From contig CAKNAD010000026.1 of the NCBI GenBank assembly GCA_929200515.1, positions 1-11,255 of the forward strand: a stretch of 11,255 nucleotides of DNA, given 5' to 3'. Source of the stretch: Candidatus Gorgonimonas leptogorgiae. GTDB lineage: Bacteria; Pseudomonadota; Gammaproteobacteria; Pseudomonadales; Endozoicomonadaceae. The notes under the pieces were generated by a model that saw only the letters and a program-made list of their open reading frames with translations, ran no database searches and had not been told where the DNA came from. Shown here in pieces: positions 7,009-11,255 of the stretch. Position 1 is the first letter of the stretch, and the number at the start of each line of letters is the position of its first letter. Both the position numbers and the translations under genes were made by a program.

Positions 7009-7013
7009 GGAGG
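7009..7013 (+). promoter_or_regulatory. Strong Shine-Dalgarno sequence oddly close to the trmB ATG
   Basis: GGAGG is a near-perfect Shine-Dalgarno sequence but ends only one base before the in-frame ATG at 7015. The in-frame CTG at 7021 would be seven bases away, a standard spacing. The more upstream TTG at 6997 has no Shine-Dalgarno sequence. It bears on which codon starts trmB. Confidence 0.5.
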
Positions 7014-7014
7014 T

Positions 7015-7749
7015 ATGGTTCTGAATAACGAAACAACACCCAGCCCTTTGCAAAAAAATAGTCCAGAGAAAATACACAGAGCTATTAAAAGCTTTGTCAA
7101 AAGAACAGGAAGAATAACAGCCTCACAAAAAAATGGTTGGAATAATTACTGGAAAGACTACGGTTTAGATCATACTGCTGGCACTACTCAGTACCAACAA
7201 TTATGTGCTAAATTCAATCATATAGTTGTCGAGATTGGCTACGGCATGGGTGATTCCCTGATACAAATGGCGCAACAAAATATCGATACTGGTTTTATTG
7301 GAATCGAGGTGCATACCCCTGGAGTAGGTTGCTTGCTTAATAATATAAACCTGAATCAGTTATCTAACATCTATAGTTACTGTGCAGATGCTAAAGAAGT
7401 TTTAAACCAATGCATAACAAATAGCAGCATCGATAGAATACAGATATTTTTCCCAGATCCTTGGCACAAAAAAAAGCATAAAAAGCGTCGGTTAATTAAC
7501 AATGAATTTATTGAACACATAGTAACTAAATTAAAGCCATCAGGAATGATTCACCTTGCAACAGACTGGGAAGACTACGCATTACAAATGCTAGAAGTAC
7601 TAACTAGCTGCGATACTATTAGCAATACAGCTACCAATAATCAATTTGTAACCAGACCACAATACCGACCAGAGACTAAGTTTGAACGCAGAGGAATATC
7701 TTTAGGGCATAAAACTTGGGACTTAGTTTTTAGCAAAAATAGCAATTAA
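7015..7749 (+). CDS. trmB: tRNA (guanine-N7-)-methyltransferase TrmB
   Basis: SAM-dependent enzyme that makes m7G46 in the variable loop of tRNAs, acting as a soluble cytoplasmic protein. From ATG 7015 it is 244 residues, in the normal range. Family hallmarks are all present (numbering from that ATG): 'IKSFVKRTGRIT' (24-35), SAM-binding 'VEIGYGMGDS' (72-81), 'GIEVHTPGVG' (96-105), acidic 'CADAKE' (123-128), the diagnostic 'FFPDPWHKKKHKKRR' (145-159), 'ATDWEDYA' (182-189), and the C-terminal 'TKFERRGISLGHKTWDL' (222-238). The start is uncertain: TTG 6997, ATG 7015 and CTG 7021 are all in frame and all upstream of the conserved region. It is followed six bases later by lipB, in the same direction, and likely heads a trmB-lipB-lipA transcript. 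Confidence 0.95.
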   Translation: MVLNNETTPSPLQKNSPEKIHRAIKSFVKRTGRITASQKNGWNNYWKDYGLDHTAGTTQYQQLCAKFNHIVVEIGYGMGDSLIQMAQQNIDTGFIGIEVHTPGVGCLLNNINLNQLSNIYSYCADAKEVLNQCITNSSIDRIQIFFPDPWHKKKHKKRRLINNEFIEHIVTKLKPSGMIHLATDWEDYALQMLEVLTSCDTISNTATNNQFVTRPQYRPETKFERRGISLGHKTWDLVFSKNSN

Positions 7750-7755
7750 TATATT

Positions 7756-8355
7756 ATGATTGTGCGCAATTTAGGCAAAACAGATTATATCGAAACCTGG
7801 CAAGCAATGCAGCAGTTTGCACAAAACAGAAAGCCACAAGATGCAGATGAAATTTGGTTTACTGAGCACCCTTCTGTTTATACACAAGGGCAAGCAGGAG
7901 CTGATAAACACCTATTAACAACAACAGATATCCCAGTAATACGCACCGATAGAGGCGGGCAAATTACCTATCATGGCCCAGGGCAATTATTAGTTTATCC
8001 GCTTATAGATATACGTAAAACTAAAATCACGCCTAGGTCTTTGGTTTCTACCCTAGAAAACTTAGCAATGGCAACATTACGAGATTTCGGCATACAAACT
8101 ATAACAAAACCAAAAGCTCCAGGTGTATACACACTACAGGGAGCTAAAATAGCTTTTATTGGGCTACGCTTTAAAAATATGTGCTCGTATCATGGGCTTA
8201 GTTTAAATGTAGACATGAACCTTGCTCCATTTGCAAATATTAATCCATGCGGATACGAAAAACTTGCAATAACCGATATGGCAACAGAAATTAACGATGT
8301 TAATATAACAAATGTTAAACAATCTTTAATAAATAATGCTAAAACATTACTATAA
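7756..8355 (+). CDS. lipB: Octanoyl-[acyl carrier protein]:protein octanoyltransferase LipB
   Basis: This 199-residue protein transfers octanoate from octanoyl-ACP to the lipoyl-domain lysine of enzymes such as pyruvate and 2-oxoglutarate dehydrogenases and GcvH, the first step of de novo lipoylation. Visible signatures are 'HPSVYTQGQAG' (38-48), the core 'RTDRGGQITYHGPGQL' (63-78), and the catalytic pair: Lys131 in 'QGAKIAFIG' and Cys165 in 'INPCGYEKL'. Both are intact, so the enzyme should be active. Length is slightly short of many homologues, which carry a longer C-terminus, but no domain is missing. It lies six bases after trmB and nine before lipA, giving a LipB-LipA pair that completes the pathway in one transcript. 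The start ATG at 7756 places the conserved 'VRNLGKTDY' N-terminus at the beginning. Confidence 0.96.
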   Translation: MIVRNLGKTDYIETWQAMQQFAQNRKPQDADEIWFTEHPSVYTQGQAGADKHLLTTTDIPVIRTDRGGQITYHGPGQLLVYPLIDIRKTKITPRSLVSTLENLAMATLRDFGIQTITKPKAPGVYTLQGAKIAFIGLRFKNMCSYHGLSLNVDMNLAPFANINPCGYEKLAITDMATEINDVNITNVKQSLINNAKTLL

Positions 8356-8364
8356 AGGTCATAC

Positions 8365-9405
8365 ATGAATAACGACACTACATTAACACCGCAAACAACT
8401 AACTTAGATGAACCCGAACTCATTCCTCTAGTTAATATCAAAAGCGGACAAAAGTTTAAGAACGAACAAGGAATTCTTGCTATTAAAAATGGTGTTAAAG
8501 CATCTACACAACGAGCAACTACTGAGTTATTAAAAAAACCTGCTTGGCTTAAAATTAAACTTAATACCTCTGACAGCTATAAAAAAGTAAAAAATATTGT
8601 TAAACAGCATAAACTAAGCACCGTCTGCGAAGAAGCAATGTGTCCTAATATTAGCGAGTGCTGGAGTGCCGGAACTGCAACTATTATGCTAATGGGAGAT
8701 GTCTGCACTAGAGCTTGTAAGTTTTGCTCAGTTAATACTGGCAACCCTAAAGGCTGGTTAGATACACAAGAGCCAGAAAATACTGCTAAATCTGTAAACA
8801 TAATGAAATTAAAGTATGTAGTATTAACATCTGTTGATAGAGACGATTTAGCCGATGGCGGTGCTAGTCATTATGCAGCAACTGTAAAGCACATTAAAAC
8901 AATGAACCCAACAACTCAAGTTGAAGCTTTAACGCCAGATTTTCAGGGTAGCTTAACAGCTATAGAAACTATAGTTGATAGCGGCATAGCTGTGTTTGCA
9001 CAAAATATTGAAACAGTAAAAAGGCTAACTCATCCTGTCCGTGATCCTCGTGCTAGCTACGAACAAACTCTTAAGGTTTTATCTTATGCCAAAAAATACA
9101 AACCAAGTATATTAACCAAAACTAGCTTAATGTTAGGACTTGGCGAAACTGATGCAGAAATAAAACAAACCTTAATTGATTTAAAACAAGCTAATGTAGA
9201 TATTGTCACCTTTGGGCAATACTTACAGCCAACTGCTAATCACTTAGCAGTTGCTCGCTATGTAACACCAGAAAAATTTGTTGAATATCGAGAGCTAGGA
9301 TTAAAACTAGGTTTTTTAGAGGTAGTATCAGGAGCTTTTGTGCGTTCTAGTTACCGAGCTGAACAAGTTTTACAGAAAGATAACGTAGGCTTAAATACTC
9401 ACTAA
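8365..9405 (+). CDS. lipA: Lipoyl synthase LipA (radical SAM)
   Basis: This 346-residue radical-SAM enzyme inserts two sulfurs into protein-bound octanoyl groups to form lipoate. Both iron-sulfur clusters are supported. The auxiliary cluster motif is C88-x4-C93-x5-C99 in 'CEEAMCPNISEC', and the radical-SAM CxxxCxxC is C114-C118-C121 in 'CTRACKFC'. The C-terminal 'RSSYR' (327-331) supplies the serine that ligates the auxiliary cluster. Other conserved stretches include 'VVLTSVDRDDLADGGA', 'HPVRDPRA' and 'GLGETDAEI'. The N-terminal extension before the first cysteine is about 20 residues longer than in E. coli LipA and polar; its start is supported by AAAGG a few bases upstream of ATG 8365. It follows lipB by nine bases and supplies the second lipoylation step. 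A weak hairpin terminator follows the stop. Confidence 0.97.
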   Translation: MNNDTTLTPQTTNLDEPELIPLVNIKSGQKFKNEQGILAIKNGVKASTQRATTELLKKPAWLKIKLNTSDSYKKVKNIVKQHKLSTVCEEAMCPNISECWSAGTATIMLMGDVCTRACKFCSVNTGNPKGWLDTQEPENTAKSVNIMKLKYVVLTSVDRDDLADGGASHYAATVKHIKTMNPTTQVEALTPDFQGSLTAIETIVDSGIAVFAQNIETVKRLTHPVRDPRASYEQTLKVLSYAKKYKPSILTKTSLMLGLGETDAEIKQTLIDLKQANVDIVTFGQYLQPTANHLAVARYVTPEKFVEYRELGLKLGFLEVVSGAFVRSSYRAEQVLQKDNVGLNTH

Positions 9406-9413
9406 AAAATTAC

Positions 9414-9439
9414 ATCATTTTGTGCCGTAAATGATTTTT
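9414..9439 (+). terminator. Weak rho-independent terminator after lipA
   Basis: The arms ATCATTT (9414-9420) and AAATGAT (9429-9435) form a 7-bp stem with an eight-base loop, followed by a run of Ts through 9439. It starts eight bases after the lipA stop. The stem is AT-rich and lacks the usual GC core, so efficiency may be low. Flanking AAATTA/TAATTT bases could extend pairing. Confidence 0.5.
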
Positions 9440-9453
9440 GCATAATTTAAACC

Positions 9454-9506
9454 AATCAATAATGCTGTGAAAAACACTAAATTAAACTTCTAATAAAATA
9501 TAAACT
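9454..9506. repeat. Intergenic direct repeat, copy 1
   Basis: It begins AATCAATAATGCTGTGAAAA, then CACT, and ends AATAAAATATAAACT. The same block, with substitutions and a small deletion, recurs 130 bases downstream. The shared CAATAAT-CT-AAAAACACT core and the common AATAAAATA-AACT end make the pairing better than chance AT similarity, although low complexity limits certainty. Confidence 0.45.
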
Positions 9507-9514
9507 ATAATAAT

Positions 9515-9540
9515 AGTTATCAATAACTTAAAATATTTTA
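9515..9540. repeat. Adjacent short palindromes
   Basis: Two perfect palindromic elements lie back to back: AGTTAT-CA-ATAACT (9515-9528) and TAAAATATTTTA (9529-9540). They sit between the two direct repeats. They could be protein-binding sites or simply products of extreme AT content. A third one, TACTTAAGTA (9673-9682), lies closer to the downstream gene. Confidence 0.35.
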
Positions 9541-9583
9541 TGTTAAATAACTGTAATAATAGCTAGTTTACAGCAAAAAACAT

Positions 9584-9628
9584 AATCAATAATACTATTA
9601 AAAACACTTGGTTTTAATAAAATAAACT
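9584..9628. repeat. Intergenic direct repeat, copy 2
   Basis: It begins AATCAATAATACTATTAAAA, then CACT, and ends AATAAAATAAACT; it is about eight bases shorter than copy 1 through internal gaps. Two copies only, of unequal length and irregular sequence, so this is a local duplication or a pair of binding sites rather than a CRISPR-type array. Confidence 0.45.
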
Positions 9629-9719
9629 TACAAAAACCCATACAAATCATACTAAATACTTTGCTTCCCTAATACTTAAGTACTGTTTTACATATTTTCA
9701 AAAAGTAATTTTTAAAATT

Positions 9720-9723
9720 AGGA
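9720..9723 (+). promoter_or_regulatory. Ribosome-binding site for the right-edge gene
   Basis: AGGA, within TTAGGATACACTATG, is six bases upstream of ATG 9730. It is the best Shine-Dalgarno match near this reading frame and fixes the start with reasonable confidence. Confidence 0.6.
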
Positions 9724-9729
9724 TACACT

Positions 9730-11255
9730 ATGGACAAAGCAAATAATTCAGGCAGCAGAATTGATACACCCTCTGATACAAGTCCTACTTCTTCAGGAGA
9801 TGATCAAGATAAATCTAGCACAGCAAGAAAACCTTGGGGCCCGCATCAAGTAGCGAAAACAGATGGAAAAAGCCATATCTTACCATCAGATCATGCATCT
9901 TCTGGGTTGCATAGAACAGATCCAAATACCCCTTCAAAACGTGGAGATACAAATAATCGAGAAGATATTAAGCCAAAAGTAGATAAAAAATCTTCTATAC
10001 TTGGAACTTTAAAGCATTTTTTTCTAGCACTCACACCCATTGTTACTAGTTTTATTGTTGTTGCCGCACTGGGTCTTTCAACAGCAGGAACAGGAGGTAT
10101 AATAATAGCGATAGGGGCTGGACTCTCTGCTTTATATCTTTTGGGTGTTTTGGTAATAAAATATATGGATCGCTCTAGTCATGAAACTCCTGAAACCAAT
10201 GAACATATATCTAAACTTCAAAAAATTAATGAGCAATTAAAAGACAGTGACGCAAGAAGTGCAAACATGAGTTTCACACAAGAAGTAGATAATCAGGGTT
10301 CTGGTTACTTATATGCATCACCGCAAGCAGATAAGCGTATTTATCAAGAATTATCTGAAGTAAACAATGAAACTCAATTAAAAGGAACCTATCAAACACT
10401 AGACAAAGACAAGACAAAATCACAAGATTCGGGTATTGATAATAATAGTCATTTATCTACATCAGATCAATCAACACAAATATCTGATTACAATCGAGAT
10501 AAGGTTTTACCCCAGAAGGATAAAAACGCTAGAAATATCCGTAATCCAGTGGCAGTTCCTCAAAATAACACCCAAATATCACAAAATGATTCTCCATCTT
10601 CAAGCCCTGAAACACAACCTTCTACAAATGATTTATTAAACGAAGCACTGGAAAATTCTAATTCCAATATAGAAAATACAAATGAAATAAACGATACTAT
10701 AGGCTCTAATAAAGATGATGGAAACCAAGATCAATTAACAGGAACCTATGAAACACTAGACAACGACAATATAAAACCAAAAAGTTCGGATATTAATAAT
10801 AATCATTTATCTACATCAGATCAATCAGCACAAACGTCTAAGGGCGATCTCGATAAAGTTTTATCTCAGTTGGAGGAAAACTCTCGTAATCTCAAGACTC
10901 CAGTGGTGGTTCCTCAAAAGATTCACACCCAAATATCACAAGATGAATCAGCAGACACAGCCCTAGGAATACAACCTTCTGCATATTATTTATTAAACAA
11001 AGCACTGGAAAATTTTAATTTTAATATAAAAGACCTAGATGGAATGATAGATGCTAGAAACCGCAATGAAAATAATGAAAATATTAAGAAGCTACTAAGT
11101 GATCCAGAGTTATCTAGTGATGATAGGGCTGAGGATATAAATAAAAATCTTTTAGATGTTTTAGTTAAATATAGGCAAAAAAAATTATCTGCGGATTATC
11201 TAAATATAAATGCTGAGGATTATCAAGAGCATCAATTTCTTGTTGCTAATTATAT
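9730..11255 (+). CDS. Unrecognised large repeat-containing membrane protein, candidate host-interaction protein (3' end outside window)
   Basis: The frame is open for at least 508 codons to the window end, with a good AGGA ribosome-binding site. I do not recognise the family. Visible architecture: residues 1-90 are polar, rich in S/D/T/K/P and probably disordered, with no signal peptide. Residues about 96-117 and 121-145 are two hydrophobic helices separated by a glycine turn, forming a hairpin that could insert both termini on one side of a membrane. Residues 150-215 are polar and partly helical. Residues 216-316 and 335-435 are two diverged copies of one repeat. Residues 436-508 are charged and helical. 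YxxL motifs occur at Y205 (YQEL), Y221 (YQTL) and Y340 (YETL). A bilobed hydrophobic hairpin without signal peptide, low-complexity flanks and repeated tyrosine motifs are features of effectors or inclusion-type membrane proteins of intracellular bacteria. That role is inference. Confidence 0.8.
   Translation, partial: MDKANNSGSRIDTPSDTSPTSSGDDQDKSSTARKPWGPHQVAKTDGKSHILPSDHASSGLHRTDPNTPSKRGDTNNREDIKPKVDKKSSILGTLKHFFLALTPIVTSFIVVAALGLSTAGTGGIIIAIGAGLSALYLLGVLVIKYMDRSSHETPETNEHISKLQKINEQLKDSDARSANMSFTQEVDNQGSGYLYASPQADKRIYQELSEVNNETQLKGTYQTLDKDKTKSQDSGIDNNSHLSTSDQSTQISDYNRDKVLPQKDKNARNIRNPVAVPQNNTQISQNDSPSSSPETQPSTNDLLNEALENSNSNIENTNEINDTIGSNKDDGNQDQLTGTYETLDNDNIKPKSSDINNNHLSTSDQSAQTSKGDLDKVLSQLEENSRNLKTPVVVPQKIHTQISQDESADTALGIQPSAYYLLNKALENFNFNIKDLDGMIDARNRNENNENIKKLLSDPELSSDDRAEDINKNLLDVLVKYRQKKLSADYLNINAEDYQEHQFLVANY
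10375..10677 (+). repeat. Internal protein repeat, unit A (residues 216-316)
   Basis: It starts 'QLKGTYQTLDKD' and contains 'NNSHLSTSDQSTQ', 'DKVLPQ', 'PVAVPQ', 'TQISQ' and 'LLNEALENSNSNI'. The same landmarks recur in the same order exactly 119 residues (357 bases) later. Copies are clearly related at DNA level at both ends and diverged in the middle, with a compensated one-residue indel. Confidence 0.85.
10732..11034 (+). repeat. Internal protein repeat, unit B (residues 335-435)
   Basis: It starts 'QLTGTYETLDND' and contains 'NNHLSTSDQSAQ', 'DKVLSQ', 'PVVVPQ', 'TQISQ' and 'LLNKALENFNFNI', matching unit A in order. An 18-residue N/D-rich linker (317-334) separates the units. No third copy is seen before the window ends, but the gene continues. 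Confidence 0.85.

Larger units (their letters stand above)
6807..7014. promoter_or_regulatory. Divergent AT-rich promoter region between the exporter operon and trmB
   Basis: This very AT-rich spacer of about 200 bases separates divergent transcription units and should contain promoters for both. For the minus-strand operon, a TATACT -10-like hexamer lies at 6846-6851 (AGTATA on the plus strand); no convincing -35 is spaced correctly. For trmB, TATGAT at 6971-6976 matches five of six -10 positions but again lacks a good -35; a TTGTGC at 6943-6948 is 22 bases upstream, too far. These assignments are weak because such AT content produces -10-like strings by chance. No RNA gene or small coding frame with a convincing start is seen. 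Confidence 0.35.
9406..9729. other. Gene-free AT-rich intergenic region upstream of the right-edge gene
   Basis: About 324 bases with no credible coding frame and no recognisable RNA gene. It contains the lipA terminator hairpin, two copies of an imperfect direct repeat, several short palindromes, and the leader of the gene starting at 9730. No convincing -35/-10 pair stands out; TTGCTT at 9661-9666 is the nearest -35-like string but has no good partner at 16-18 bases. The expected promoter of the downstream gene must lie here unless lipA readthrough drives it. Confidence 0.5.

Noticed and set aside
6807..7014. tRNA or riboswitch in the divergent spacer
   Set aside because: No cloverleaf, conserved loop, or expression-platform hairpin could be found; the region is simply AT-rich.
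7007..7024. Five-codon frame as an attenuation leader peptide for trmB
   Set aside because: No regulatory codon run, no terminator/antiterminator hairpins follow, and it overlaps the coding start; most likely accidental. It is mentioned only in the start-site finding.
8190..8801. Two minus-strand open frames opposite lipB/lipA (8190-8441 and 8577-8801)
   Set aside because: Shadows of highly conserved lipB and lipA coding sequence on the other strand.
9454..9628. CRISPR-like array
   Set aside because: Only two copies, unequal length, irregular AT-rich sequence, and no cas genes.
10342..10401. Canonical ITAM (YxxL with 6-8 residue spacer) in the right-edge protein
   Set aside because: The YQEL and YQTL sites are separated by 12 residues and the -2 positions are Arg and Gly, so strict ITAM/ITIM consensus is not met.
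10436..10639. Plus-strand open frame of 67 codons
   Set aside because: It is out of frame inside the long open frame starting at 9730, which has a ribosome-binding site, repeats and continuous coding character; this is a frame shadow.

Overview
The window is AT-rich, densely packed bacterial DNA. LipA, LipB, TrmB and a YrdA-type hexapeptide protein look gammaproteobacterial, and the low GC together with a putative secreted/membrane protein at the right edge suggests a host-associated or intracellular gammaproteobacterium. A relative of Legionellales or Francisella-like lineages is my guess. That placement comes from remembered family resemblance, not from a search.

Layout. (1) Bases 1-513 (+) are the 3' end of a protein cut by the window edge, a helical, glutamine-rich tail that may belong to an Hsp70-family chaperone. 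(2) Bases 514-6806 (-) hold eight tightly packed or overlapping genes that read as one transcription unit, starting from the intergenic region at 6807-7014. In transcription order they are: a lipoprotein HlyD/YbhG-type adaptor, an ABC ATPase and an ABC-2 permease (a drug-exporter module); a gamma-carbonic-anhydrase-like hexapeptide protein (YrdA type); an MTH1-like Nudix hydrolase; and a polyprenyl-phosphate glycosyltransferase, a GtrA-like membrane protein and a YdjC/ChbG-type deacetylase. The last three form a plausible cassette that loads a sugar on undecaprenyl phosphate, flips it and deacetylates it. (3) Bases 7015-9405 (+) hold trmB-lipB-lipA, with 6- and 9-base gaps: tRNA m7G46 methylation plus the complete protein lipoylation pair. 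A weak hairpin plus T-run follows lipA. (4) Bases 9406-9729 are a gene-free, repeat- and palindrome-rich AT leader. (5) Bases 9730-11255 (+) are an unrecognised open reading frame of at least 508 codons that runs off the window. It has a disordered polar N-terminus, one double-pass hydrophobic hairpin, two diverged 119-residue repeats and several YxxL tyrosine motifs. This is the most interesting object here and could be a secreted or membrane-inserted host-interaction protein.

Most of the window is envelope biology (exporter and glycolipid cassette) and housekeeping (tRNA modification, lipoate, nucleotide-pool cleaning). The right end changes abruptly in character to lineage-specific accessory sequence.
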